DNA of 64,000 bases from Morinoia aosen (Eukaryota; Arthropoda; Malacostraca; Amphipoda; Talitridae), in NCBI GenBank assembly GCA_030386875.1, contig CM059559.1, positions 70,074,392 through 70,138,391 on the forward strand, in the 5' to 3' direction. A program made the translations under genes and the position numbers. A model generated the notes under the pieces. The model was given only the letters and a program-made list of their open reading frames with translations. It searched no databases and was not told the origin of the DNA. Within the stretch, counting starts at the first letter, position 1. Each line of letters starts with the position of its first letter. Of the stretch, positions 34,768 to 46,931 are shown in pieces.

Positions 34768-35091
34768 CCGCTCTGCTGAATGCGATTGTTGCAGTTGTGG
34801 GAATTAACGCTCCCGAATGGAAAGAATAAAGTCTCGATCTTAACTTTGGGTTGGCCTTTGTTGTAGAGTACCTGCTACTTTCCTCTTCAACTTTTACCAT
34901 GTTTCATAAACCTATTTTATTACATAACTTACTTTTAACTATGCTCAGGGGATCTTACGTGCAACGCACCTTGTGCATGAATTCCCGATGCCCTTAACTC
35001 CATTCTGAATGATGTCTTCCTCCTTCCTCTCTTAGGAACATTTTTTTTATCATGGTTAGAGAGGCTTAAACTAACTCATCTTATATAACAC
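34768..35091 (+). repeat. (TAATC)-tailed retroposon, copy 6, 10-bp target duplication
   Basis: Flanked by GTGATCGTAT on each side (34758-34767 and 35092-35101). It carries the head GTGGGAATTAACGCTCCC, the body words CACCTTGTGCATG and CTCCATTCTGAATGATG, and ends AACTAACTCATCTTATA. Confidence 0.78.
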
Positions 35092-35286
35092 GTGATCGTA
35101 TTCCGAACTAAAAATATTCTGAAGCAATTGAAATTAGAGACGGCGTTATCAGATGCTTGTTGTTACCGTTTACCAATAATTCGTCTGTGCGTGCGACAGC
35201 CTCATCCAGAGACTGCCCTCCACACTACAGCAACGTTTGTCATGCGGCAAAAAGCGCTCCTGCGCATCTTAAGCGCTCGTGAGAAA

Positions 35287-35420
35287 ATAATTTTTACTCC
35301 TTTATAATTGATACTTGAATCCTTTTGTTGATGTCTTCACTTCTCAGTTGGCCTGAGAAGTAAAGACATTCACGAAAGGATTCAAGCATCAATACTTATA
35401 AAAGAGTAAAAATTGTTTCC
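35287..35420. repeat. Hairpin, about 60-bp arms
   Basis: ATTTTTACTCCTTTATAA, GATACTTGAATCC and CTTCTCAG on the left pair with CTGAGAAGTAAAG, GGATTCAAGCATC and AGAGTAAAAAT on the right around a 5-base loop (TTGGC). Probably a small foldback element. It overlaps the end of a plus-strand chance ORF (35092-35307). Confidence 0.75.
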
Positions 35421-36056
35421 ACTCCAGCCAGTGAATTATTTTAAAATCACTCGACTAGTAGGGTAAGATTTTGGAATGAATAGCGTTATGGAAACAATTT
35501 TCATCGCTTCGAAAACATTATGAAAGACCTATTTTATGTTATCCCAAAATCCATTCAACTGTGATTCGTTCTTCATTTCCAGTTGAATGTAAACCCAATG
35601 ATTCACGAAGCATACCATGGTCCTTTTATTTTCGCTCAACATAAGCAAGTTTTTCTAAATTTCTTCACTTGTTGATAAGTTAATGTAGAAACTTAGTTCG
35701 TGCAATACAATACAAGTGCGTCCTTCTCGTATTGGAAACTATTTGTTCACTCAACTGTTGAAGTGAGAAAATTCCAGAGAGTATTATGTTTCACTGAAAA
35801 TAAATAAGCAAGCGCCCGCATAGGAAAAAAATACCCATGGAAATCAGTTTTAGACGGATGGTTACATTTTCCTTGACTTCATCGTCTGCACTATTTTCGT
35901 TGCAGTTCATAGAGGCTTGAAATGGGAATAAAAAAGTCACAAAATTCTGTAGTATATTTGTCTTGTTTGTAAAAAGTATTCAATAAATTAGTAAAAAAAT
36001 AAATTTCCCTATCATAAATGAGATTTTTAAGCATATAATTGTAAAAATTTTTAGGT

Positions 36057-36503
36057 TCACCAGGAGCGTGGCTTCATTATCATTCTTGACTCGTGGATCA
36101 GCCGACAATCTCTGGCAGGTTTACGAGTACTACAAAGCCGACACCTGTATTTTTCGGACATAATGTTTTGCAAGTCGTCGAACACGAGATAAGCGTAGGG
36201 TAGATGGTTGTCTTGTCCGATGGTGAAGATGGCGTGGTTCTCAGCGCTCCAAGGTATAACTTTGTTTTCACTGTTATACCAGAAGATCCAGTACTCGTCC
36301 AGGTTGTCGATGTTTGTATCGCTGATTTCACAGCGGAGATGACGGTTGTGGTACCTGCTAATTGATACTTCAGTTCCATTATGGATACGCGCCTGGAGCA
36401 TTGATTTTTCTGTTGGACGAGCTGTTGTAGTTTTCAGCATGATTATTACGAAAAAAATAATTGCTGCAGGGACTGCCATGCTTCTTTGGTTTCTTCTGAA
36501 CAT
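36057..36503 (-). CDS. Possible secreted single Ig-domain protein
   Basis: An uninterrupted 148-codon ATG-started frame unlike any transposon protein here. Residues 10-23 are hydrophobic (VPAAIIFFVIIML) behind a basic start, and TTTA before RP is a plausible signal-peptidase site, so export is likely. The mature part has an Ig-like pattern: Cys58 in LRCEI, Trp75 in YWIFWY, and YRCRLC with Cys121, a YxC motif. NGT at 42-44 is a possible N-glycosylation site. Three more Cys (124, 133 and close by) could form a second bridge. It could also be one exon of a longer gene or an exapted viral or venom-type gene; I cannot name a family. A 3' fragment of the retroposon family lies just upstream at 36528-36605. 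Confidence 0.45.
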   Translation of the reverse strand: MFRRNQRSMAVPAAIIFFVIIMLKTTTARPTEKSMLQARIHNGTEVSISRYHNRHLRCEISDTNIDNLDEYWIFWYNSENKVIPWSAENHAIFTIGQDNHLPYAYLVFDDLQNIMSEKYRCRLCSTRKPARDCRLIHESRMIMKPRSW

Positions 36504-36527
36504 GGTAAAATATTGTAGAATGTTTTT

Positions 36528-36605
36528 AGGTGCTCTTTTCCTTCCCCTCTTCGATACGATTTTTTTGTAACGAGTAGGGAGTCTTAAACTAACACATAAT
36601 CTAAT
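36528..36605 (+). repeat. (TAATC)-tailed retroposon, copy 7 (3' fragment)
   Basis: Only the last 80 bp remain: CTTTTCCTTCCCCTCTTCGA, GAGTAGGGAGTCTTAAACTA and ATAATCTAAT. 36606-37260 holds nothing I can assign; 35421-36056 likewise. Confidence 0.65.
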
Positions 36606-37566
36606 AATTTTTCATATTTTGTTTATTTTCGATCCTGGTCAAAATAGCGTTCAGTACGTAAAAAAGCATGCTTTGCTACACTGTAAATGTAATTTTTATT
36701 TGCATTCAGGGTTGTTATAGCAATAATATGATATATGTTTAAATCCGGGCTCTAGTGATCACACCGTTGCCTTAACATGGGTTAATGTATGCGTGCAATT
36801 TCCAAGTTATAGCAATAATTCTTTGTATATACTTGCAGATTTTACCGTACAACCAACACCCAAGCACCACAATTAAATGTTTTTTAAAATGTCAGCTCAT
36901 GCTTTTAGTAGTTATATTTTATCAAGGCCTATTAATAAATATCCGTTTTTAAATTTCAAAATGAACTTGCACCACGATTTTACGAGCAACCTAATAAAAA
37001 TTGATAATGGTGATATGGTTAAATTATTTTACAAAAAAAAAAAAACGAAAAAACAGAATCGCTATAAAGATGAATTTAAGGTAAGTTTGTATATATAAGT
37101 GCTTTGCAATAGTGATGTAAATATTTTGTGAACAATCGTAAAACATATAAAGGAATTTTCACTGTCCCTTTACCATGTTTTACTGATATCTAACTGAACT
37201 TATTATAATTGTGATAAAGGGAAAATCAAAAGCAGACAAGGATATTGATTGTATGGTACCTTCATTAATTTGCCTGTACCTAGCCGACCCGCACCTTCCC
37301 GAGGTGATACCGTTATTATAGCCAGCTGCGTTAGTGTACAATTTACATTGTAACTGAGTGTATTGATTAGAAATTTTTTATTTAACTAGTTCTTCTGGCT
37401 AGAACCAACGCGGGTGGTGCCCTCTACCATCAGGGTATTTTGTCTTTTTTGTACTAGTGTTAAGAATTTGTAAAAATTATATTGGAAGTTTTCCCTAAAT
37501 TTCGTGTGCGGGCCCTTGCCCAGCAATGACCCCTCCCTTTTCCTGCCCTCGCCTCGGCGCTGAGGC

Positions 37567-38814
37567 ATGGAAACAAATACAAAAATGGACATCATGGAAA
37601 TTGCTGAGGAGGGACCTCCATCCCCGAAAATACCGATCTTTGGCTTAGCCCATCAGAAATGGAAACACCGGTATATTCCCTTCGACCTAACAGAGGACAG
37701 GTACTTTCCCAAGTACTTCTCAATAACTTTTGCCACAGAAGAAAAGAAAACAGTCGATCCCTTCAGTGTTATGGAGGAAATCATGAAAGTCACGGGAGAG
37801 AAAGTGAAGCGACTCTTCAGCATGAACCGAGAGATGATGGTGCTGGAGGTGCGCAGTGAGCGACAGGCCGAGAAGATCGTAGATCTTTCAAGAGTGGAAG
37901 ATGTGCCATGCCAGACGACGCAGTACGACCGTTTCAATCATTCAGTTGGACTAATCTATGTCAATGACTTCAACACTACAGACGTAGAGGATTTCAAGGT
38001 GGGACTCCAAGAAGAAAACAATGTGGAAAACGTAGCAAGAGCAACATTCATCAAACCACGGAACCCCGGAACACAAGCCTTCTTAATAACATTTCGACAA
38101 AAATATGTGCCTTACAACATCTACATCCCTGGAGAACGACATGATAATAGAGTGTACCCCTTCAACAATAACCCTATGATGTGTAACCACTGCCTAACAT
38201 ATGGACACACTGCCAAAAGATGCCGCAGCAGCGCAGCGATATGCAGGAGATGCGGTGGAGTTGCTCACTCGTCTCAAGGCTGCACATCGGACCAGGAGAA
38301 ATGCCACCACTGCGGAGGCTCACATGCAGCTGGGAGTGCTGCATGCAAGAGAGAAATAGAAGAGAGGACCGTGTTAGAAATCATGCAGAGAGAAAAAGTG
38401 ACCATGCGAAGTGCTAAACAACTGAATGAAGGAGTGACGGAGACAGAAAGTGCGATGCCATCAACCAAATATATAACCCACTTCGATTGTAAAATGAGTG
38501 AAGCACACCGCCGAAATATGTCCCCTTGGCTATTGGAAAAATGTATCGCAAATCGCCTAGGAAGCAAACCCAAAACCATCAGATCAACGAGCAAAAGAGT
38601 ATGTACGGTAGAAGTGAGCGACGCAGCACAAAGTCAAAGAATGAAACAGTTGAAACAGATAAATCAGTTTCCCGTCTCAGTAGAAGAAAACCTCAACATC
38701 GGATTCCACAAAGGCTTGATCTATGTCTATGAGTACGACATGAATAATTTTGAGCAATTCAAGAAGGGTCTACTGGAAAAATGCGGAATTCAGAATGCCA
38801 TTCAAGCAACCTGA
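37567..38814 (+). CDS. I-like LINE ORF1 (gag), first copy with three zinc knuckles
   Basis: A 415-codon frame from an ATG at 37567. LINE ORF1 proteins bind element RNA and form cytoplasmic RNPs. Residues 40-130 look like an RNA-recognition-type fold. Residues 135-190 have LIYVNDFNTTDVEDFKVGL and FIKPRNPGTQAFLITFRQ, then IPGE. Three knuckles follow: CNHCLTYGHTAKRC, CRRCGGVAHSSQGC and CHHCGGSHAAGSAAC. From about residue 295 a second round of the same architecture starts (IGFHKGLIYVYEYDMNNFEQ), cut by an in-frame TGA at 38812. Confidence 0.8.
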   Translation: METNTKMDIMEIAEEGPPSPKIPIFGLAHQKWKHRYIPFDLTEDRYFPKYFSITFATEEKKTVDPFSVMEEIMKVTGEKVKRLFSMNREMMVLEVRSERQAEKIVDLSRVEDVPCQTTQYDRFNHSVGLIYVNDFNTTDVEDFKVGLQEENNVENVARATFIKPRNPGTQAFLITFRQKYVPYNIYIPGERHDNRVYPFNNNPMMCNHCLTYGHTAKRCRSSAAICRRCGGVAHSSQGCTSDQEKCHHCGGSHAAGSAACKREIEERTVLEIMQREKVTMRSAKQLNEGVTETESAMPSTKYITHFDCKMSEAHRRNMSPWLLEKCIANRLGSKPKTIRSTSKRVCTVEVSDAAQSQRMKQLKQINQFPVSVEENLNIGFHKGLIYVYEYDMNNFEQFKKGLLEKCGIQNAIQAT

Positions 38815-39396
38815 ATAAAACCCACCAATGTGCATGCCAAGCCCCTACTTCTGTCCTTCAGACAAACGCCTATCCCAGAATACATAGGCATACCAGGTGA
38901 ACAAGCTAAAACTAACGTGTATGAAATTAAACGAAAGCCAATGATGTGCAAGAAATGTTTAGAGTATGGGCATGGAATCAAATATTGTCAATGGGAGGAA
39001 ACATGTTTGAAGTGTAGTGAGTCAGGACATGGAATTGACAGATGCGAGTCCAACGAAACCAAGTGCTACCACTGTGGTGAGGGACATACAGCTGGAGCGA
39101 AAGTGTGTCAAATGAGGAAAGTATAGGAGGAAATCCTGATGATACAGAGCCGGGAAAGAGCGGTGGCGACACGTACCTTCAGAGAAGCGAAGCAGAATAG
39201 CTGGCGCGAGTATGTGTCATCGCTCAACGCAACCACACCGAGCAGCCATATTTGGGAGAAGGTGAACCGAATCCGGGGCAGAGCCAAGAAACAAATTAAA
39301 ATATTGAAAGATGGAAACGAACTTTTTTCAACAGTACCAACCATCGCGGAAATATTAGCACAAACCTTCGCCCACACGTCCAGCAATGAGAACTAA
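38815..39396 (+). pseudogene. Second gag knuckle region fused to the pre-RT linker
   Basis: In the same frame as the first gag region, past the TGA, the duplicated block continues with LLLSFRQTPIPEYIGIPGE, KPMMCKKCLEYGHGIKYC, CLKCSESGHGIDRC and CYHCGEGHTAGAKVC. A TAG at 39124 follows. Still in frame comes FREAKQNSWREYVSSLN and IWEKVNRIRG, the linker that normally lies between endonuclease and RT. Thus the endonuclease, normally about 230 codons, is absent, and gag is joined to the linker. A TAA at 39394 closes the piece. Confidence 0.8.
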
Positions 39397-40764
39397 TCTA
39401 ACGAGTTCCTTCAGTATAAGCAACAGATTGAGCAGATACCAGTGGACCTAACAAGCAGGAACGACGAACCTTACAACAGCCCTTTCACCTTCGAAGAACT
39501 TTTGTCAGCAATTAAGAGCAACAGAAATACAGCCCCAGGACCTGATGCTATTAGCAGCCTCATGATTAAAAATCTACCAGACAACGCACATCAATACTTG
39601 CTGAATATCTACAACAAAATATGGATAGAAGAGTACATTTACCAGCCATGGAAGCAAGCTATCATAGTGCTCATTCCTAAACCTGGCAAAGACCACACAG
39701 ACCCCAAAAATTAGAGGCCCATCTCGCTGACAAGCTGCATATGCAAGACATTTGAGAAAATGATAAACCGAAGACTAATAAAATATCTGGAAAACAACAA
39801 AATATTTGCAGACATACAGTGTGGCTTCAGAAAGCACCGTGCCACAATCGACCACCTCATCAGATTCGACACCTACATCCGACAATCGCTCGCCGCAGGG
39901 AAATATGTAATGGCAATCATTGACATAGAAAAAGCCTACGACATGACGTGGCGCTATGGTATAATGATGGATCTGGCGACTGCAGACTTGAAAGGAAGGT
40001 TGCCGAACTTCATAGGGGAATTTCTAAGAAATTGCACATTCCAGGTGAGAGTGGAACATGAACTGTCATCTCTTAAAGAACTGGCGAATGGGACACCACA
40101 GGGCAGTACATTAAGTGTCACCTTCTTTGCCCTGAAAATCAACTCACTGGCAAAAGAAATTCCTGAAGGAGTGTTTGCTTCATTATTTGTGGATGTACTC
40201 ATCGCCTTTGCTGTTCATAGTGCATTTAGAGCTCAAGAAACACTGCAAGCAACAATCAACAGAGTTAACCGATGGGCCAAACATAACGGCTTCAAATTTT
40301 CAACCTCCAAAACCACAGCTATGCAATTCTATAAAGGAAACACACCAATAATTTCCACACACTGAAACTGGAAGACCACATTATTCCAAACGTTGAAAAC
40401 TCAAAATTCTTAGGACTGGAATGGGACAGAAAACTAAACTGGACTGCACATATCCAAAAAACAAAAGCTAAATGTAAAAAGGATCTGAACCTAATAAAAT
40501 CTGTCTCCTCCTACACATGGGGAGCAGATCAAGAAATTCTCATGAAACTATACAGATCTTTAATCCACCCAAAGATTGATTATGGTTGCTTAGTTTACGG
40601 ATCAGCCAACGCAAAAGCATCGAAGGAGCTAGATGTCATAGCGAATGAGGCCATGCGCATCAGCACTGGAGCCTTCATGACTACGCCTGTACAAAATTTG
40701 AACATCCTCACCAATGAACCTAAGCTAGAAATCAGAAGAAAAGAACAACTTCTTCGGTACTACT
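39397..40764 (+). pseudogene. I-like LINE reverse transcriptase, inactive
   Basis: The frame continues with FTFEELLSAIKSNRNTAPG and PWKQAIIVLIPKPGKDHTDP. A TAG replaces the Tyr of NYRPISL (39712). Then come QCGFRKHRATIDHLIRFD, AIIDIEKAYDMTW (first catalytic Asp) and NGTPQGSTLSVTFF. The palm box is FVDV where FADD or YADD is expected, so the second catalytic Asp is lost. A frameshift near 40365 leads into FLGLEWDRKLNWTAHIQK and LIHPKIDYGCLVYG, the thumb. The frame is cut at codons for LLRYY by the gypsy insertion at 40764/40765. Confidence 0.88.
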
Positions 40765-41609
40765 GTTATATACTTCTTTTCTTTAGAATCAAAGTTTGAG
40801 GTTTTTCAAATTTTCCGTCTTTTCAAGTCTAATCTTCAAATCAAAGGAGTTTTTTCAGAAAGAAAACACGTATCTTTCAATGCGGCCACATCGTTTTAAT
40901 TGTTATCATGAAGGACGTACACAAAATATGACAATGGGGTAGATGAGACAAGCAAATTTAGGAACAATTGCTACAATAGTCTTACGCAACTTTGGGTATG
41001 CAGTGATGACGAAGTACGATAATAAGGTCTCGAATTGTACGTTAAAGTTTATACGTGAAGGTTAACACATTATCCGGGTTTAATACGGAGTGCCCACCGT
41101 ATGCAAATTTAGCAAATTAATGAAGTGGCACGAAGAGACCTTTCAGTGACGGAGTTACGCAGTATAAATGATCCTCCCTCTAACTCCCCTCGCGTTCTTA
41201 AGTAACCCTCGTGCTGCCGGAGTAGCTGCAGCTCCTCGTGACTGCCACAGCTGGTATGCGCGGCATCGTTGCTGCTGCTGCTGCTGGTCGCGCCGTCGTC
41301 GTTGAGGCCAGAGCCCTGCCGCCAGCTCGCTGAGACCGCGCTGTCGTTGCCATCTGTCTGTTGCCATTTCGTTGCCATACCGCTGCCACGCTGTTGCCAC
41401 GTCGTTGCCACGCTGCCGCTGAGAGCGTAGGCGTCGCCTCTTTTTTGTAACGGTCGAGCCGCTGCTGTGCAAGCATCGACATCTGGCGTGTTGTATTATG
41501 CTGAGCTTTGCGATCTTCTGATAGCAAAGCCCGGTGCAGGCTCTCACGTCCAACCGTCTTTATTCTTTTTTGTGGTGAAAACTTAACGGATCGTACTTGG
41601 GACATAACA
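40765..41609 (-). repeat. 3' LTR of the gypsy element (left copy)
   Basis: 845 bp, plus-strand ends TGTTATATAC and GACATAACA. On the minus strand it is preceded by the polypurine tract GGATGGGGGGATTTC (41610-41626 region). It contains a CTG/GCT triplet run with five repeats where the right LTR has four. Overlapping minus-strand ORFs of 100-135 codons occur in both LTRs and are not supported as genes. Confidence 0.95.
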
Positions 41610-42993
41610 GAAATCCCCCCATCCTATATTAATCAGCATCCTCCTGGATGTAAAATGGAAGTTTCCGTCTACTGAAGTCACGCATCTGAGATTCGTACTT
41701 CATTGCAGGGGTGAAATTAGACAAGCCTTGAGATTTGTGCATGTGACGCACATCTGATTCGAAGATCCTAAACAAGCGATAGCTTACTGTAGTCGTCGGG
41801 ACGTCCTGTTCCAGTTTACTATCGAAGACCTTCTCTCTTGGCTAATGACGTTCTATCAGAGGCCTTCTGAAGACGTTCAAGGGGGTAAAAACCACCCTAA
41901 TAATATAAATGTCGAATATTCATTCGATCAGTCTATACTCAACCTCCTGCGTGTAGTTATTATGGACGTATTGATGTCCATCGGTATCTCCTTTATTTTT
42001 CTTCGGCGTTGTTGAATTCATGCCCGGCGAAAATATAGGTGTTCAGGAGAAAATCCAGTCCCTGTACGAGTGAGTACACCGTCGCTGCAGATGGAAGTGG
42101 TCGGGGCGTACTAGGACAGCTGTAACGGGCCCTTTAATCGCAAGGTCGTTGTAGACGGCGCGCAGCAGAGGTGTGTTGTGACGGCTGGCCAGCAGACAGC
42201 GGTGTTGCCGTCGCGTCGTTCTCGCACTGTGCGCCTGCACACAGCTTCCCAGCCGCTGCGCTGCTGCAGTGGTGAGAGGAGGGCGTGTGCTGCCGCTGCT
42301 CAGGCCTCAGTTGGCTCAGCGCCGCTGTAATCAATCGTTCGAGGTCAATCTCAGGGTTTGGCAAAATTTTTCTCTCGGATTTCTTTGACTTATCGTAATC
42401 AATTGTGTCCATCTACTCATCCCATCTCACCACTTGCCATTTACAGCCCGGTGTATCATCCTTCAACAGTATCTAACTAGATCAAAGTTATCTAATGCGC
42501 AATAAGCTCAAAGAAATCCGTTAGAGAACATTATAACTAACACAAAATGAAATAAATGCAAGGTAAATGAAATTGAAGAGATATACACAATATGACATTC
42601 AATATCTCGGGTAGCCAGTGGGCTGTAAAGGAAAATTTCTACGTATTAGCACACATTCCTGTAGAGGAGTTACGAAAAGACACATGAACGGGATACGAGT
42701 TTGACATCAAGTAAATTTTATATCTAATTAATGAGCATCATCAAGGTAAATACACAAATTGGTTTATCAAATCGACATTAACATCTAGTATAAGAGGGTA
42801 AAAACATCCTACTCGCTAGAGAAATCAGTTAGTTCTAAGTCGAAGCACTCATCCTAGATTTGCAATATAAAAGAAATGTTAAACACAAGGGAAATGATTA
42901 GGAATTATTCTTAACATTAAACATAGTACATTTGAGAATGAAATGGGGTAATCATTATCGAAGTTTTGGGACGTCCTGGCGAGACTCAAGCGA

Positions 42994-45900
42994 CTATACA
43001 TAGTTTGGGCGTCTCGTCCGGTTCCTTAGAGAATACCTAGGAATCGTTCCTTCATTTCTCTGGCTCGTGTTCGGCAAGACTGGAACGTCGCTCACTTCTG
43101 CTTTTCGAGGTTCATCTTCTTCTTCAACGTTGTTGAAAGGGAAGGCCAAGGCGTCGTCCAGGTAGGCACGTTTGACTCGGTTGAGGTGAACGGTTTGTTC
43201 TTTTCTGTCTGAGTACAGGCCTTTGATAGTGATGTTGTTTCCATGTCTGGAGATGATTCTGTATGGTCCCATGAATCGCGATGGGAAGGCTCTGCCTTCA
43301 GCATGTCCAGTTACGTTCCTAAGCATGATTAGCTCTCCTGCTTGAATGTCACATTCTTTGGCCGTTCGATTATAAATTTTTGCTGCAGTTTGTCGCGCTG
43401 CCTCTGAATTTTTCCGAACCGCTGCGAATGCTTTAGACAGTCGGAGAGAAACTTCAATCGAATAATCTTGGTGACACGCATAGTTAATGGGCTGTTCCTT
43501 GAATATGTCATGGTAGGGAAGGTTAGCATCTCTGCCGTAAAACAAGAAGAACGGCGTGTCTTTAATCGCAGTCTGGTAGGAGGTGTTTACAGCTAGAGTA
43601 ACGAAGGCCACGCTCTCGTCCCAAGTGAATTTATCTTCCGCAGCCAAGTGAGAGATTGCGGTTTTCAGGGTACCGTTCATTCTCTCGCAACAACCATTCG
43701 CCATAGCGTGATAAGCAGTCGTAGTCTGTGACCTCGCCTTGAGATTTTTGCAGACATCCTGGAATAACTTATTAGTGAACTCACTACCTCTGTCGCTGAC
43801 AATAGTATTCGGGGCTGAGAACTTTCCGACATACTGGATGAAAGCTCTGGTGACAGTATCGGCAGTCTTATCTGTAAGGGGGTAAGCATCAACATATCTC
43901 GTGAAATGATCCACGATTGTTAGGAGATATTTATTGCCGTCGTAACTAACAGGCAATTCAACAAGGTCAACAGCAACTCTTTCAAGGGGGTGGGGGGCCT
44001 CAGAGAATTTGCCTAAGGGGACTTTAAATTGGCCCTGCCATTTCCTTCGTTGACACTGCAAACATTTCTTCACATTGTCTTTGACGTCACGAATTTGATT
44101 AATCCAGAAGAATTTATCTCTGGCACGTTCGAGAGTTCTCAGAAAGCCCATATGTGCAGAGAGATCATTGTCATGGCTTAATTTTAAAGCAACCTTAACT
44201 AAAGACTTAGGAATGACTATTTGTACATTACTTTTACCGTTTCTGCGTTTCTTTCTCGACAACCTACATAGGACATTGTTATCATCAATAAAGTATTCGT
44301 CAATATTAGAGATCTTACAGTTACCTCTATCATTGTTATTTATTACATCTCTAACGGAAGACCAATAAGGGTCCACACTCTGCTCTAAGGCGACATCATC
44401 CAAACTCGGTGGCAGTGCAGCCTCAGCAGCAACACCTGTCTGTTCGCTAGACGTGGGTCGTGAGCACACATCGTTGACAGAAGCACCTGTCACGTCATTA
44501 TCAGAACAAGGCTTAATTCTAGAAGGAACATAGGTATTCATTTTAGGATCATTGTTACTACTACAGTTTGATTCAGCAGTGCCAACAACAGCATTGACAA
44601 TTCTCTCAGATCTAGACAGGTAGTCGGGCAAGTGATGTAGCGCTCCAGGCTTGTATCGAACAGAGAAGTTATACTCTTGTAGAAGCAAAGCCCATCTCGA
44701 AATGCGGTGATTACCTGTTTTATTTGCAAAGATAAACGTCAAGGGACGGTGATCTGTTACTACGACGAATTCATTTAAGTACAGGTACGCATCATAATGT
44801 TTGATTGAATCATGAATGGCAAGCGCTTCGAGTTCTGTTGCAGAGTATTTAAGTTCGTTTCCTTTTAATTTTCGACTATAGTATGCTACTGGCAGCTCGA
44901 TGCCGTCGTGCATCTGGAGCAGTGCTCCACCGATTGCAATGCCCGAGGCATCAGTGTGCAGCACAAACTCTCTCTGAAAGTCAGGAAATTTAAGTATTGG
45001 CGCGGACACAAGTTTATCTTTCAAATCATCGAAAGCTCGCTGATGAACGTCAGTCCACTTAAATGCATTCGTCTTTTTCGTTAGCTCAGTAAGGGGCGCA
45101 GCGATATGAGCATAATTTTTAATGAACTTTCTAAAGAATCCGGTAGAGCCTAAGAATCTTTTCACTTCCTTGACACTTCTGGGTCTCAAAGCATCTGCTA
45201 AAGCTCGTACCTTTTCAGGACGGGGGGTTAGTCCCTCTGAACTGACTTTGATACCAAGGAAGGTCACGCTATTTGCCGCAAATTGGCATTTTTTTAGGCT
45301 AAGTTTGAAGCCTGAAGCAGCTGTTTGAATCAGCGCCTTATCCAAATGTTCGACATGAGTCTCGAAATTTTTAGAGTAAATAATGATGTCGTCAACATAA
45401 CAGAACAGAAATTTTGAAATGAATGGAGAAAAAGCCATATTAACTGCTCTTTGAAGTGCAGCCGCAGAAGTGATGAGACCCTGAGGTGAACGGCAATACC
45501 TGTAACTACCTGTCGGTGTTCTGAAAGCGGTAACATCACGGCTCTCTGGAGACAGCTCGATCTGGTGATAGGAACTTCGCATGTCTAGAGTGGTGAACAA
45601 GTTTGAGTCCTTTAGACTTTCTAAGGTGTCCGTCATGTTCGGAATAGGGAATGAATCCTTCTTGCAAATTTTATTGATAAGACGGAAGTCAACTACGATT
45701 CGATGTGAGCCATCACTCTTACGTACAGCTAAGATTGGGGAAGACCAAGGCGAGAAAATTGGTTCAATAACCTTTTGCCTAAGCATCTCCTGGACATGCT
45801 CTTCAATCAATTGCTTTGTAGCATGAGGAACTCGATACTGGGGCGTATTGATAGGATTGTTTCCCTGAACGTCTAACCTATGCACAGCATTTCTTGCGAG

Positions 45901-46931
45901 ACCTATCTCGTCTCCAACAGCGAACGCATTCCTGTGTTTGTTAATTAAATTCACAAGGGTCGTTCTCTGATCTAAGTTCAAATGGGATAAGTCAACATTG
46001 TCAATCATTTCATTGAAATCGGGCTCCCGACGTCTCTCTGCGTCACGTATGAATCTGCTGTTCCCAGCCTCTGCCTGTCGGTTCTGGTCAGGGTGGCACT
46101 GAGCCGACTCGCTCGCTTGTCTACAGCCATGGTCACTGTGCACTGCTGCCACCGCCTCATAGGCCTTGCGCTGCGTCTGCGCTCGAGCATCACTCTCGCT
46201 TTCGTCTGAGCCAGGCTCCGGCTCCTCAATAGCAACATCCAAGGTAGCACAAATTTTATTTCTAGGTACAAGAACATTCATATCATTATAATTTACAAAG
46301 ACTATTGGTACGGTACCATCACGGACAGTGGCTAACGTACGAGGCACTGCTATTCCTTTGCATGTAACGCTCTGTTTTAGAACGACTGTTTTTCCATTCA
46401 TGTGCTTGGGAACTCTCAAAAAGGAATGGCACAGCGTGCCTCCCTCAATAGTCAGATCATTTGGCATCCTAGCTACACTAAAAGACGCGTCCTCAGATTG
46501 CTTCACGAAGTTAATTGAATTAGAGGCGCCAACGTTTTGAAAATGATAAGTTCTATCGTTGATTTTTACATGGCCGCCTTCAAATTTACTGTATTTAATT
46601 TCAACACTGAATCTCTTAAGGAAATCGTGCCCTAGAAGCAACGCACCAGGAAAAAAGGTATCTTCAACTATGATTGCGGCTTGAGAGCAGACTACATTGC
46701 CTAAATTAAATTTTAGATCGATTGTGCCAAGAGTGTGAATTTTGTCTCCGTTCACAGAGCAAAGAACTTTCGTACAACGTTTGATTCGAGGAGGATTAGG
46801 AAACAACCTGTTCACAACGCTAGATTTTATGAGAGTAACAGAAGAACCCGAGTCCACGAAAGTAGAACATTTACTTTGTTCAACATCCAAGAGAATTATG
46901 GGGGATAGGCATTCCGATTGCCTTGGAAGTT
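42994..46931 (-). CDS. pol: Gypsy Pol polyprotein: protease, RT, RNase H, integrase
   Basis: An uninterrupted frame of about 1310 codons entered by -1 frameshift. Numbering from 46890: protease at 10-100 with STFVDSGSS (Asp13) and LLLGHDFL. RT at 370-540 with TLDMRSSYHQIEL (Asp436) and CYVDDIIIYS (YVDD at 498-501). RNase H has HTDAS (Asp647), ATELEAL (Glu687) and VTDHRPL (Asp713). Integrase has an HHCC domain (His906, His913, Cys943, Cys946) and a core with Asp975, Asp1033 in IVSDRGSEF and Glu1069 in CCERMNG; spacing is DD35E. A C-terminal VHLNRVKRAYL-type tail region follows. Every catalytic residue I looked for is present. 41610-42993 is the 3' untranslated region. Confidence 0.95.

Noticed and set aside
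41109-41605. Overlapping minus-strand ORFs of 100-135 codons and twins at 48743-49236
   Set aside because: They are in both LTRs of the gypsy element, with Gln/Arg-rich text from triplet repeats; three frames are open at once.
42043-42412. Possible env gene in the gypsy element
   Set aside because: Short Arg/His/Ser-rich frames without signal peptide, membrane segment or glycoprotein pattern.
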